Shown piece after piece: positions 25,319-37,965 of a DNA stretch of 64,000 nt (position 1 is its first letter; every line of letters begins with the position of its first letter). Position numbers and translations under genes: made by a program. The notes beneath the pieces were generated by a model. That model was not told the origin of the DNA and ran no database searches. It saw only the letters and a program-made list of their open reading frames with translations. Source of the DNA: Ischnura elegans (lineage: Eukaryota; Arthropoda; Insecta; Odonata; Coenagrionidae); contig NC_060259.1 of assembly GCF_921293095.1 (NCBI RefSeq), forward strand, positions 23,691,812 through 23,755,811, in the 5' to 3' direction.

Positions 25319-26384
25319 GAAAGCGTCAGAGGGGGGAGGCAAGTGCTGAATGGAAGGGGATAGAGAATTTTGGGATATACGCTAATGTTACTGAGCTTCT
25401 CCCTATGCTAGTTACATCTCCTGGGGAAAATTCAAACTATGTGCCTGCCGTTATTAGCCATAAATGACTCACTGTATATACATTTCATCTCATTTTCGTC
25501 AAATGATGGATGCAGGAAAATTATACTTTGGGACCGCAATCTTCAAACCATCAATGCGGGACAACAATACTTCAGGGAACAATGGATGCAGGAAAAAATT
25601 ACATTGTCCGTATGAAACTTTATTTGGGACCAGGAATGGTGAACGATGAATGCGGGTACGATAGGTCAGGGTTCCACTGTATTGGCTTAAGCCCATTTCA
25701 CATGGACGTGGACATTCTCCACTACACATATGGGGAGCGATCACCACTTTTCACATTGGCTCAGACAAAAACCATCCACATCCAACCAATTGTGTTCAGC
25801 CTGCCACGGCAGAAGAGCATCATACAGACATGCACAATTTAAGTAATTGCTGTGCACCAGGAAATGAAAAATTGGAATAAAAATACCCATCAAACAAGGT
25901 TCCTTATTTATAACGTGATCTCACCTACCTCTTTACCTAACGATCACGGTATTGGTATTTAAAATGCAAGACATCACATACGTTGGCCCTTCTCTCCACT
26001 TCAATAAATGGTGAAAAGCACTCACAGTTATCTCCAAGTTCACACTTATTCTACTGATGAATTTGCTTGGCCTGCATCAGCCACCCCCATTCAAGTGCAC
26101 GCACAAACCTGTCACTACGGCTTGGACACACAAATGATCAGCTGCTTGTAGGAGCCAAGCAGATGACTCCTCTATGTATGGATGGTCCGCACTCATGTGT
26201 AAGCTTTCACTTATGCCAATGGAACCTAGCCCACACTCGTTGCATGGACTACTTGTGTTCATAGGTAATTGGCCAAAGGGAACCAGGATCTATCAGAAAA
26301 GAGCTGCGCCCACCCTCCCATCCTGGCTGACCAGAAAAAAGGGAGACTTATGAGCTCCCCCACCATATTTCAATGGGTTAGAGT

Positions 26385-26985
26385 TAAGTGAAAAGACGAA
26401 GTTTTTGTGCTATGACATATGTAATGCAAGTATTTTTAATGGTAAACTTATATTTCACTATACAAATTGTTTCAATTGTGTCTGTAACTGTCCAGTCATT
26501 GATAGAGTGAATGAAATGAAATACTTGAGAGTAATTCTGGATAGTAATCTACGCTGGGATAAACACTTACTTACTGTAAACAAATGCCTTAGAAGTACCT
26601 TGTCCAAATTTTATTACCTACGAAACTAATGTCCTCTTCAAGTTAAAAAAAAACCATTTATCATGCTCTTGTTCATTCCAAACTTTCTTATGGTATAATC
26701 TGCTGGGGCAGTGCATACATGAGCACATTTGAGTGTGCACTCGTCTTGCAAAAAAAATAATTACGGTAATACTGTCTAAAAATTACTACGAGCACTCATT
26801 TCTTTTGTTTGTGGCCCTAAATTTGTTGCCACTAAGGCATTTGTATTTATTCAAAGTGCTTAAATTGTTTTTGGCCAGAAGTGGAAATATGCCGAGTGTA
26901 AGTGACAAATATAAATATAACTTAAGGAATGTGTCATTTATTATGACATATTATTATTATACGTCATGACAATAGATTCTGTAGT
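26385..26985 (+). pseudogene. LINE reverse-transcriptase C-terminal relic
   Basis: Pieces in several frames give VNEMKYLRVILDSNLRWDKH, then SKFYYLRN, then KNYYEHS...LNLLPLRHLYLFKVLKLF and KYKYNLRN. This order is the thumb and C-terminal region of a Jockey/CR1-like non-LTR reverse transcriptase. Stops after YLRN and several frameshifts show it is dead. The catalytic FADD region is absent (5'-truncated). The 3' side fades into 'attattattatacg', a possible tail. Confidence 0.65.
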
Positions 26986-27140
26986 CTGGCTCGAAAGTTA
27001 GAAAACCTGTACTCAGCGAGACCAGACGTGAAAGAGAACCCCAGACTTTGAAGGAGTTTCCCTGAATTAAAACACTGTCTTGTACTATGGAGTATATGGT
27101 AGTAATGGCAGATATTGATTTAAATCACCTTATTTTTACA

Positions 27141-27290
27141 GTAAAACCCTTGCATAAAAAAACCTCTTTGAGGTAAAATTTCACAAAAATCTCAATAAAA
27201 TGAAGTAATAGCCTCAGTCCCTACCTTACATAATGCATGAAGAAATACCTCATGTGATGAACATCTAAAATCATAAAACCTCCTTAATTA
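27141..27290. mobile_element. pogo-like MITE end (CAGTAAAACCC)
   Basis: It starts CAGTAAAACCCTTGCATAAA, and 'acctctttgaggtaaaattt' follows. The end sequence is the same type as at 7006 and 28041. The right boundary was not found, so this may be a truncated copy. Confidence 0.35.
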
Positions 27291-27513
27291 ATATTAATAA
27301 GTCTCCATTTGGGCTCCATTTAAGAAAGCAATTTCTCTGCCGTGAAAATTTTCACTAGTCATTGGAAAACTAGTCAGTTATTCTTGAGGTATTAGCCTTA
27401 CTTCAACAATGAAGGACCTAATTTCATGGAAAACCCTCAAGTCACTTTGTGAATATAGAAGTTTAGGAATAGAAAACAAATTGTAAAGGACATGCAATAA
27501 AACAAGATATTCA

Positions 27514-27783
<270 letters not shown>

Positions 27784-28040
27784 TCACCAATACCATAAAT
27801 CAGGTCAAATAATATAATTAATAAAATTTGTGTATGTTTGACAATGAAACTGAAAAAGCACAGGACTTGATGTGAATGGATAAACATAGAGAAATGGTCT
27901 AATGGCAACTTTTACAATCCAAAGATCACTCGGATGACTTGAAGACATATGTATTACAACGCACACAGGGGATTGTCATGATAGACAAAAATGAGTGACA
28001 TGGCAGCAATCCATGGTATGGAGCCCATTGATATTTTAAA

Positions 28041-28498
28041 CAGTAAAACCTCTGCCTTGCAAACTCCCACTAAGAGAAGAACTCTGATGAACGAACAAAT
28101 GCAATTAGTCCCACTAAATTCCTATATGAGTACATTGGTAAATACCCCCAATGAATGAACTGCTGCTTTACAAAAACTCTGATTAACAAAATAAAAATTT
28201 GGCCCTGTCTCACGAAATTTACCTCTTAGAATAAGTGACTCAAAAAGTTGGTTAATATTCGTGCATTTGCAAATCAAATGGCTGCTTGTGGCGGCATCAT
28301 CACCAGCGGAGAGTTGATCGACGGCAACCTGCCACATGAATAATGAGCTGGATACTGGTATAAAAATTTTTATGTCCTCAATAACTGAAGCATTTGCCCT
28401 TTCAAAATGATAGACATAAGAAAATCATCCAAAGAATGAACTCCCCTCTACTAACTGGCAAAATATCCCATGAATTTCGTTAAGTATAGGTTTTACAG
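28041..28498. mobile_element. 458-bp pogo-like MITE
   Basis: The left end CAGTAAAACCTCTGCC and the right end TATAGGTTTTACAG are inverted, with one mismatch in the terminal ten bases. TA follows on the right (28499-28500), but the left flank is AA. The interior is non-coding. Confidence 0.55.
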
Positions 28499-28500
28499 TA

Positions 28501-29360
28501 TCATGGAGCATACCATGGCATATATAGGAATATCAGAGCAGCCTAAGCTAATCTCCGTAGGAAAAAAGGTGAATTTTTAAGAGCATGCACACACAGTCAG
28601 AGGGAAACTAAGGATGACACAAATGCTCACTAGTAAAACTAGTAGACTAGTAAAGTGTAATCCCTGTTTATTTGGAAATCAAAGGTCAAATTTAACCTCA
28701 AATGACAAGCTCAGAATGGTGGCCGCTACGGGTATATTACATTTGACATCATAGGTACACATTTCACATTGTGAGAGAGAAGCTGCCTACATCAACGAAC
28801 TTATTGGGGGATTGAAGCACTACTTTCGGAAGCTCAGGGAAAATTTGTAGTAAACTAATTTACAATATCTTGGAGTGAAAACTTAGTCCATGGAAACAAG
28901 TATTTTTCATTATAAAAATATTTAAGCTACCAATACAACATTCAGCTCACACTAAGTCTAGCAAATAAATGAATAATATAATCAACATAATCGTGACACA
29001 AGAGCAACAGCTCACTTGAGACTGGTTCATTTTCACTCCATTGCATTCACCATCATCACATTTTAGAAAGTGATTTCATTCATGAACCATTTCTCATCCA
29101 TTGCTTCATCAACTATCTGTTGCATCCCCAACAGAAATACTATACAAGTTTCTCTTCACTAGCATTAAAGACAAACCTTCAACAAATACTACTACATTCA
29201 AGAAACAAAAAGGATTTCAGGGAGTGGTATGACTAGCTTTAGATACTGCTTTTATGAAAAGAAGTTCAAATGAAGCAAGAAAATGGACATCATTGCCTCG
29301 GAAATCCTACAGGAAATCATGTCTCCTGTTATATTGATATATACAAGCTTTGAAGTGTAC
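28501..29360. other. Intronic sequence, nothing recognised
   Basis: This stretch lies inside the reductase intron between the exons at 27520 and 35226. No open frame, inverted end or repeat could be supported. Confidence 0.5.
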
Positions 29361-29362
29361 TA

Positions 29363-30330
29363 CAGTAGATTCTCATTATTGCGAAGTTCACGGGACCGAA
29401 AAACTGGGGATTCGTAATAACGATGTTCGAATGAATGTTTCTTTTAGAAATTGTTGAAAAAAATGTGAACAATAAACATGATTAAATTAAGTGCAAGTAT
29501 ATACAATTTTATTATTTAAACAAGAAAATTCGTTTCAGTTTCTCATTAGATGAAAGCAGCATGATGCAATGGAGGGTTAATATCTTCTGAATACATTAAC
29601 TCCTCGATATACGAAATAGATGTGTTAAAAGACCTTGTTTGTAAGTTGATAAACCTTCAGTCCGGCCGCAGAGAGTTGTCCAATGACAGTTAGAATGGTC
29701 TAGGTCGGGGTAGGGGGCAAGGTTGCCAAGGAAGATATGGAAATGCCTTCACTTCACTTGTAAACAAAAGAGTCCCTTGAAGAAAGGAGCTGGAAGGGAT
29801 AAGGTGTGTGAAGGGCCCAGAGGAGGAATCACTTGTTTTGGTGGATCAGGCTTATTTCCGTGCTCCATATGCATTTGACAGCATTGTACGACTCGGCGAG
29901 GGTGTGAGGTACATTTGGGGGACATCTATTGGCTGCAAACTGTGCTGGCGCAGGGTTTTCCGCCCCTCCTATGGTGCTGTCATCGGGCAACTCTCGCCGG
30001 CCGAACTGTATGCAAGGAATTGAGGAGTACAGTTATCCTGCAGAATGCAACACTGCATGACAATGTGCGCTAACTCACGACTGTGAAGAATTGATCTAGC
30101 TGGGTATGCGACGCTTCCGGAGCCGAACTATTAAAACTTCGCATATTGCATATCCACCTAAATGCCGATGCTTATTCGTGGAACTCCGTAATCAAGTTCA
30201 TTAAGTAACTGCCAGGACCGGGACTGAGGTGCGTAATAATGGTTCTTTTACTATAGATTGGATAGGGCTTTTCGTTGGGATCAACGAATTGCTTCGTAAT
30301 AACATTGCTCGTATTGACAATAGAACACTG
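29363..30330. mobile_element. 968-bp pogo-like MITE
   Basis: The left end CAGTAGATTCTCATTATTGC and the right end (reverse complement CAGTGTTCTATTGTCAATAC) are imperfect inverted repeats. TA dinucleotides flank both sides (29361-29362, 30331-30332). 'ttcgtaataac' phrases recur near both ends. A GC-richer middle (about 29800-30020) has an open frame of 71 codons with no recognisable motif. Confidence 0.6.
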
Positions 30331-30658
30331 TATACATTAGCTTACTTTCATACTTTGAAACAAAAAGCTTTTACAATAAACACACAAAACCAATAGCTTA
30401 ACTTACATCGTAGAGTCTAAGAAGGAACCCCAAATTTCGTAAAACCGATTAGGAATTTTTAAAGCCCCACCTTTTCCAGGCCAAAGACCCAAAGAATTGC
30501 ATACCATAAAAAAATTTCCCAGATGCCATTGACAATATTACCAGACTCTTCTCTGACCCATTCTGACCAGTACCAACACCTTTTATGGAACCAGAATTCC
30601 AATGGTTAAGATTATGGATTAGCAATGAGTCAAATTAGTAACTGTGGATTAACCCTTA

Positions 30659-31042
30659 GGCCTCGGGTACGATACGAGCGGCGGGTGGTGAGCGGCAAGC
30701 GGCGCCGCTCTGATATCGGGCCTCATTTAGTTGCGTGTAAATCCATTGAAGGTGGGTACGATATGTTTGAGCGGAGAGTGACTGTGAGCGGCGCCGCCCA
30801 GTGCCGCTCATGGTTCCAAGTCCAGACCGATTTCTTTTCCACTGCCGCTCAGTAGATTCATCCTTCAGTGTAGTTGAAAATGTAAGCGGAGAAACATCAA
30901 AGTAGTGAGAATACGGCCAAACAAAGGAAGACTGAAGTTAGAAAAGGTGAGAAACATGAGCGGTGCCACTCGTATTGTAGCCACTACTGCCGCTCACGTG
31001 CCGCTCAGGTTCCCGCTCGCCGCTCATATCGTACCAGAGGCC
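30659..31042. mobile_element. GC-rich AGCGGC-type MITE, complete copy
   Basis: The 384-bp element has inverted ends GGCCTCGGGTACGATACGAG and (reverse complement) GGCCTCTGGTACGATATGAG. It is rich in GAGCGGC/GCCGCTC words, unlike its AT-rich surroundings. TTA precedes it. It abuts a second, inverted copy at 31045 with only TT between, forming a near-perfect palindrome of about 85-95 bp per arm. Confidence 0.75.
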
Positions 31043-31044
31043 TT

Positions 31045-31146
31045 GGCCTCGGTTACGATACGAGCGGCGGGCGGCGAGCGGCAAGCGGCGAGCGGCAACC
31101 TGAACGGCACGTGAGCGGCAGTAGTGGCTACAATACGAGCGGCAAT
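31045..31146. mobile_element. End of an inverted second copy of the AGCGGC element
   Basis: It begins GGCCTCGGTTACGATACGAG and runs through 'gtgagcggcagtagtggcta' to about 31146, mirroring 30958-31042. Homology then stops. The matching other end of this family is found in inverted orientation at 33771-33925, so this may be one interrupted element of 2.9 kb. Confidence 0.6.
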
Positions 31147-31149
31147 TTT

Positions 31150-32330
31150 CTAACCGCTCTACAGTGGGCGGAAATCGAAAAAAGCCGGGCAAAATTACAA
31201 TATGACTTATTATATAGTTATAAACTTGAAACTTCGCAGGCATACTCAAAAATGATTGAAATTTATGGATCTATACTTTATTTGACAAAGATTCCTCCCT
31301 TTACTGAGATAGAGATGCTCAAACGTGAGAAAATTTCCATAAAATCGCCCGTCTTCAATTTTCTCTGAAAATCTTCTAAAGTAAGTAGATTGTGAAATTA
31401 TCGGTGTTTTCTTGCGGAATAAAAAACCACATAATCTGTTGGCATGGTATCTTTTCTTTAATTTTCCGTAATCTAAAAAATCCTGTGATAGTTGTTGTTT
31501 CATGTTATACCCTCCGATGTAAAAGGCCTTGTGAGCTGTTTTCGGGGCGATGGAAATAAATAAATAAATGGAAATAAGAATATTATGGATTAATTCTTGC
31601 CGTGCAGTTACAAAAAAGGCGGATACTGTTTTCCGACAAAGTTTTATATTTAGGTAGAGTTTAAAATGGGTTTACGGCAAAGTCACGCGGAGTAATTTAT
31701 ATGAGAGTATTCTTTGAAGATTTCTTGAGGTGATTTGCAGTTATCTGTGAAATAAGTTTGCGACGCCGGAAATTACATTGATTTTTCGATCGCGCGGCAA
31801 GGTTCGTCTCTGCACGTCGGGAGTTGGATTAGCCGCGACGCGGTAAGGTTATTGAAACTGTATGGGTTTTAATGCTCAGCATTCACCGTTTTTATGTTTT
31901 GCTTCAATATACCGATTCTCAAATGGTCTATGGTGAAAACAGTGGAGGTTTTTCAGCCGAGGTAAGTTCACGTATCATTGAAGTTCATTTCGTTTTCTTT
32001 GGATACGATCGAAGACCATGCTTCTATTGAAAGTGTTCAAACCTCGAAAAAGTGAGTTGTTTTCCTGGGACTTTGACAAAAATACCTACCAGAAAGACAC
32101 CAGCTGAGACTCATACCTTCTTTACTCTCCGATCCCTGACCCCCAGGATTCGTTTTATGAGGTCGAGGTCGTTTTATGACACCGCGGAGTGGACCCTTTG
32201 AACATCTTAACTGGGTATTTCCACGAGAACTTCTAGCTTTTTTAAAATGCGTATCATACCCTCAGTTCTACTTTGACTTATAGATTACTCATATCTGTTA
32301 CACATTTACCACACGTTCTTCCCCGTGTAC
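31150..32330 (+). repeat. Copy 1 of a 1.1-kb inverted duplication with a first-exon-like segment
   Basis: From about 31150 to 32330 the plus strand matches the minus strand of about 40920-42000, collinearly but with many substitutions and indels. Anchors include 'tctctgaaaatcttc' (31371), 'cgacgcggtaaggttattga' (31837), 'gccgaggtaagt' (31957) and 'tgacccccaggattcg' (32137). Inside, the frame MVYGENSGGFSAE ends at gag|gtaagt, a strong splice donor. It could be a duplicated gene 5' end or a long inverted end of an unrecognised element. Confidence 0.75.
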
Positions 32331-32464
32331 TCAATAGGATATTGGATAACCAGAGGTTCTACAAGTTTATCATTTATTTTTGAATTTTACATAGGTTCCT
32401 TCCGCCATTTATTTATTCGTTCATTTCTAACTTCCCCGTAAACAGCACTCATCATAAAGGGCAA

Positions 32465-33770
32465 AGGTACAAATAGAAAAGTCCAGGGGATGTAGGGGGA
32501 TTGACTATGTCATGGTAAGACAGAGGTATAGGAATGGTGTGAAAAACTCCCGCAGCTTCCCTGCCGCGGATTCAGACCACAACCTAGCGCTCATGAAATG
32601 CAACATAAGATTCAAAAGACTAATTAAAGTTTGGAAGGCGAGGATTTGGAATGTAGAAGCACTGAAGGGGACTATGAGGAAGGAATATCAGGAACCAGTG
32701 GGCAATAGTACCCGGAAGATTAGAAGTATACACAGACTGTAGAGGAAGGGTGGAATAATATTAAAACGGGAATAGTCAAAGCGGCGGAGAAGTCAATTGG
32801 CTACATAGACAGCAAAAGGATAAAGAAGCCTTGGGTTACGGACGCAGTGGTAAAAGAGATGGAGGAGAGAAGGAAGTGGAAGAATGTGGACACAGAGTAG
32901 GGCAAAAGAATGTATATGGAACTAAATAATCGATTACGACGTGAAACTAAGAGGGCAAGGGAGGCTTGGTGGAAAAGACAGTGTGAGAAAATGGAAAAGT
33001 TTCAGAAGGATGGAGAAGTAAAAGAGGATAAGAGTACAGCAAAAGAGGATAAGCCGTATCCAAAATTAAAGCTAAAGATGGAAGGATGCTAACCGACCGC
33101 GAAGAGGTACAGAGTAGATGGAGGGAATACGTGGAGGATCTGTATGAAGTAAGGAACTGGCCGGAGAAATTGATTTTTGATGAGGAAAGTGCAGTGGAGG
33201 AGGATAATCTTTGGCCGGGTATCTTCGATGCGGAAATCAAGAGAGCCCTTCGTGATATGATGGCCAGGAAAGCAGTGGGCATGGACAATATATCGTGAGT
33301 GAGCATCTGAAGAATCTAGGGAAGGAGAGTAAGAATTTTTTTCGAACTAGTACGGAGGATCTATGAGGAGGGATGTTGGCCGGAGGATTTCGTGAAGACG
33401 GTTATAATTCTGCTACTGAAAAAGACGAAACCGGTGGGATGCAGAGATTATAGGACTATTAGCCCAATATCGTATGCAGCGAAATTGGTACTGAGGAGGC
33501 GAGGGCAAACGAGTATTTGGGCGAAGATCAGTTTGGTTTCAGAAAAGGGAAGTCAACTCGTGATGCAATAGCAATAATGAGGTTCCTCGTCGAGAGGACC
33601 ATTTGATAGGGTGAACTGGATAAAGTTAATGAACATTCTCAAGAGAATAGGTGTAGATTGGAGGGATAGGTGACTGATTCGTAAACTTTATATGGCTCAG
33701 ACTGCACAAGTGAGGGTAGCGGACGGAAAAACTGGGTGGGAAAGCATTGGCCGAGGTGTGAGACAAGGTT
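32465..33770 (+). pseudogene. LINE relic: endonuclease C-terminus to reverse-transcriptase start
   Basis: The pieces in order are: IDYVMVRQRYRNGVKNSRSF with ADSDHNLALMKCNI (end of an AP-type endonuclease, with the conserved SDH histidine); RLRRETKRAREAWWKRQCEK (linker); VQSRWREYVEDLYEV; and KRALRDMMARKAVGMDNIS, LGEDQFGFRKGKSTRDAIAI and ETRLH (reverse-transcriptase blocks). Many stops and frameshifts separate them, so it is dead. It belongs to the same clade as the LINE at 43133-43843. The right side is cut by the GC-rich element end at 33771. Confidence 0.75.
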
Positions 33771-33925
33771 GCACTGGGCGGCGCCGCTCACTGTCGCTTG
33801 CCGCTCAAACATATCGTACCCACCCTCAATAGATTTACACGCAACTAAATGAGGTCCGATATCAGAGCGGCGCCGCTCACGCCGCTTGCCGCTCGCCGCC
33901 CGCCGCTCGTATCGTACCCGAGGCC
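33771..33925. mobile_element. Inverted terminal part of the AGCGGC element
   Basis: This is the reverse complement of 30659-30812 with few differences, including a shared AT-richer block 'atttagttgcgtgtaaat'. It ends CGGGTACGATACGAG-type (read inward) at 33925, followed by TA. Together with 31045-31146 it may bound an interrupted element. Confidence 0.7.
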
Positions 33926-33929
33926 TAGT

Positions 33930-35220
33930 GCCAGCAGGCCGATCCATCGGCCAAGTTTTTTTATACTCACGCCTTTCATTTTTTGTGTTTCATGTAGCTT
34001 TGGTAACTATTTTTATTATCTATCATGCTTTAACATACCCATAAGTTTTGGAAAAAATAAAAAAAATAGTTTCTTAAAATGCATATTAGGTTTCATGTAA
34101 ATTTTTAAGCACAAACCTACAAATAGGGTGATTTCCTATTATTTTTTATTGCCTAAATTGAAATATTATTACTCCTGGAGTAAGCACTTCACACTTTTAG
34201 ATTTTTAAATGAGATATCTATTTTTCGTGATCAAATGAAAAGTGAAAATTTTCAAGAGCATGAAAACACGACAGCTAAGTATGAATGCAGGGAAAAGCCC
34301 GTGTGACATCATTCTGGTTCCCGCTTCCGCTGTGTGAGGTGACCTTGGGGCCAGTATATGTGTGCCGCTGCGATGCAGGCTGCTAGCAGGTAGCAGAGTA
34401 TCCAGCTAGCAGGTAGCACTTGGCTTAAATAAGGATTATTAATAACTTATCAAACGAAGGAAACTTTCCGACCATAGGCAGTTTTAATAGGTGATTATTA
34501 AGACATGTTTCCCTGAGCTCTGTGCCTCATGCATCCATTGGCAATCTCAGCCGATGTAAAACTCCTATCTGCTCGTATAGAAACTAGGTCCCTGAGACAT
34601 AACGGGAAGTCGCATCGCATGAGCACCAATCTGGCCTTTTTCAAATGCAGTTAAAATTGACCATTGCCATTCGTCTAAACAGGGATTTCTAAAACCATAT
34701 AATTTGTATATTATGAATATACACTAATGGTTGGTAACACATCACAATCAATACCTTTCATTTTCTTTGATGAAGGAAACTACCCTATTCACCAAAAAAA
34801 GCCCTGACATTCTTCAGGCTGCCACTGAAAGGGTTACGGCCGTTTTACATGAGGCAGGTCATTGTGCAATCTGACATACGTACAAAGGTGCCATCAGAAT
34901 TGAGCAGTGTAAACCAGTGAATTGCTAAAACACTTATGAGAAAACATGGATGAGAGATGGCAAAATAGCACCTGCTATAATTCCAAGCTCAAATTCTTGC
35001 AATTTCAACCAATTTTTTTCAGTGCTAACCAGCACAATGACATGCTATGAATAAAATGGGCCTTCATACACAACATTTCAGCAATGCATTCCCATTGCAC
35101 ATTTCAAGGCTGTGTTAAACTGAGGAAAGAGGACTTCTAACAATAAAGTTTCAGGAATTTTAAGACTTTCAAAAACGTCTGGAATTCCCAGACTTGAGGA
35201 CATAATTACATCACATTTAG
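33930..35220. other. Intronic sequence with one possible small MITE
   Basis: Around 34843-35068 the phrase 'ggccgttttacatgaggcag' on the left and 'aaaatgggccttcat' on the right are weakly inverted, and similar sequence occurs near 40380-40465. No target duplication was seen. The rest has no recognised feature. Confidence 0.3.
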
Positions 35221-35225
35221 CTTAC

Positions 35226-35368
35226 CTTTAATTTATGTTTATCCAGGAATGTAGCATAGGCATTATAATATTTAATTTTTTTCAACACGAGATCACTACG
35301 ATAACCAAAATTGAGTGACATGATGTGCTTCTTCACTTCACCAGCCATTTTTTCCCAGTTGTGCTTAA
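35226..35368 (-). CDS. Thioredoxin reductase exon, FAD domain
   Basis: It encodes KHNWEKMAGEVKKHIMSLNF then GYRSDLVLKKIKYYNAYATFLDKHKLK. In TrxR this segment follows the redox-active disulfide helix and leads to the NADPH domain (the 'HNW..M...V...I..LN.GYR..L' pattern). The acceptor is 'attttgtag' and the donor is 'aag|gtaagc'. It begins with two bases that complete a codon and ends in phase 0. The exons before it, encoding the N-terminal FAD fold and the CxxxxC pair, were not found at 35369-64000. They are either short exons I missed or lie outside the window. Confidence 0.92.
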
Positions 35369-36423
35369 CTACAAAATGAAAATTAGAAACAACCTCAATA
35401 GAATTATAGGGTTGTAATCACATCACAATCAATGCTAAAATAAGTATTTAAATAACTTAACTAAGGCAAAGAATTAAACCAAATATTACAAAAAAACAGT
35501 AGAAGCACAATATAATGAATCTGTTAAAAACTAAATTTCACAACTATGAGCTTTTAATATAAGTAAGTCCCCATGAAATTTACATGCATCGATATAGGGA
35601 AACTTCTTTGCAGCAAAATTTCTCAAGAACAACTGACATAAAATTTAAGTTCATTTTCATATAATCAACTTTTCTGCAAGTCATATCCATCTTCAATTTT
35701 TTTCTAAATTTGAGCTAACTTTGCAATTACACAACTTAGAAAGTGACGTAGATTTGAAACATTGGAAATCATTAGACTAAATTGCCAAATTACTCTTTAT
35801 GCAAGTGAAGTCTAAGTAAGGCTTGGAGATCCCTTGAACATCATGGAATTGAGGCAGCAGGAGGGGAAACAGAGTTCATATAAAGCCCTTAGAAGACTGC
35901 TATTTGACAAATTGCCTATGTGAATTCATGACTCAACAGACATTGACACGGCAGCTAGGTGACACCTTCATCCTTTCCCTCATTCATGTCTCTGACCTAA
36001 TTTTGAGGCCCCTGAATGCGAAGAATGGTGTAAGATGGAAAGGGGTGATTGGTGGACGAGGCTTTGAGGACAGAACCTTTACCATGCATGTGTCAGTTTT
36101 GTGTACTTGACGCGAGGCAAAATCCTAGAGAGGGAGCCTTAAAGGTCAAAATCGTTCAGCACCTCTGATATAAATTTTGGTAACACCTTTGGACAATGCA
36201 TTTGATAGCATAGAATTTAAGTCTATAATATTGAAAATAACATTTATAGGGGGGACAGGGGACATGATAGCACTAGACTTCCACTGGAATATGACATTTA
36301 CATATTGAGTCACTATATGATTGCACAAATTGAGTGTCACCGCAACATTGAACAACTGCCCTGCTAGATGGCACGTCATCTTTCGGAATCTTGAGCCATC
36401 CTCGAGTTTTTTATGTTTATATG

Positions 36424-37965
36424 AAGTTGAAAAGGATGACATTGGAGCAAGCATCTTAAGATCGGAATTTGACGCTGCAGTAAGACACCTGCGAAAGAAT
36501 AAGGCCCCAGGAATAGATGACATTCCGGCAGAGCTAATAAAAAATGCAGGAGAAAAGGTCTTAACTCAACTGTATAAAACTATCTGCGATATGTACTCAA
36601 CAGGAGATTTACCTAGTGACTTCGAGGAGAACATCATCATTCCCATACCCAAAAAGAAGAGAGCTGAGAAGTGCGAAGAATTTACGACCATAAGCCTGAC
36701 GACACATGCGTCGAAGATTCTGACAAGAATCATTTACAGGAGAATTGAACGAAGAGCAGAAGAATTCCTGGATGAGGACCAATTCGGATTTAGGAAAAGC
36801 AGGGGCACGAGGGAAGCAATTTTGGCTCTTAGGATGATCATAGAGAAGAGAATGGAGAAAAACAAACCAACCTTCATAGCATTTGTCGATTTAGAGAAGG
36901 CTTTTGATAACGTGGAATGGAATTCAATGCTTAGAATTTTGAAAGAAATCGGCGTACTCTACAATGATCGTAGAATTATTCATAGTTTGTACAAAAGCCA
37001 AGTAGCTGTGATCAAATGAGGACCAAACGGTGCAGAAGCGAGAATAAGAAAAGGGGTGAGACAAGGTTGTGCGCTTTCCCCTTAATTTTTAATGTTTACA
37101 TAGAGAAAGCCATCAACGAAATCAAGCAGAAAGCTTCGGGTGTCAATATCCACGGAGAAAAAATTAGTATGCTGTGATTTGCTGACGACATAGCAGTCAT
37201 AGCCGAGACAGAGAAGGATTTGCAGAAGACGTTGACAAATGGAAAGGACAATGGCCAGATATCAGCTGAAAATCAACAAAAAGAAGACTAAGATATTAGT
37301 TTGCAGTAAAAGAGAGGAGGCTAAAACAAACATCAACCTAGGAAAGCATAAGCTTGAAGAGGTGAACGAGTTCTCTTACCTGGGAAGCCGAATTACCAGC
37401 GATGGACGGAGCAAGAAAGAAATACACAGTAGAATAGCGCAGGCGAAGAGGGCTTTCTACAAAAAGAAGAATCTTCTTACAGCTGAAAATACCAGCATAG
37501 AAGTAAGGAAACAATTCATCAGATGCTACATATGGAGTATGTTTCTCTATGGAAGCGAGGCTTGGACGTTGACAGCAGCAGAGAAGTCAAGAGTGGAAGC
37601 ATTCGAAATGTGGTGCTACCGAAGAATGATGAAGATAAAATGGATTGACCGTGTGAGTAACCATGAAGTGCTAAGGAGAGTAGGAGAAAAGAGAAGCCTC
37701 CTAAAAACATTAAGCAGAAGAAGGGACAACTTAGTTGGCCACATTTTGAGGCACGATGGTATGATGAAGACAATCGTTGAAGGACAAGTGGAAGGGAAAA
37801 AGGGCAAGGGACGGCCCCGAATCAGTTATTTCGGACAGGTTGAAAAGGATGTAAAAGAGAATAAATATGTAGCTATGAAGAGATTAGCGGATAGGAGAGA
37901 GAAATGGAGAGCTGCGTCAAACCAATCTTAGGATTGTTGACTAATGATGATGAAATGTGCATGGG
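36424..37965 (+). pseudogene. 5'-truncated LINE, reverse transcriptase with stops and frameshifts
   Basis: The first open part (to 37018) has KNKAPGIDDIPAELIKNAGE, IIIPIPKKKRAEKCEEFTTI, FGFRKSRGTREAIL and FVDLEKAFDNVEW. It then breaks at a stop. A frameshifted middle holds IRKGVRQGC and FADDIAVI behind a TGA. The C-terminal part (37239-37931) has FSYLGSRITSDG, GSEAWTLTAAEK, WIDRVSNHEVLRRVGEKRS and ends in RAASNQS. The 3' tail is 'ttgactaatgatgatg'. It is the same family as the better copy at 51392-52440 and belongs to the non-LTR group whose C-terminus ends in a basic 'RRR..L.GHILRHDG' block. The clade is not certain. Confidence 0.85.

Larger units (their letters stand above)
23142..25679. 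mobile_element. pogo-like element with a second transposon nested inside
   Basis: The left end CAGTGGAACCTCAATCTATC and the right end GATAGGTCAGGGTTCCACTG are inverted with a few mismatches and flanked by TA (23140-23141, 25680-25681). Repeated 'gatgaatgcggg' phrases lie near both ends. Without the nested 1374-bp element, about 1.16 kb of non-coding sequence remains. Part of it (23190-23510) recurs at 57729-58045 inside another element. No transposase frame of its own was recognised. Confidence 0.75.
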
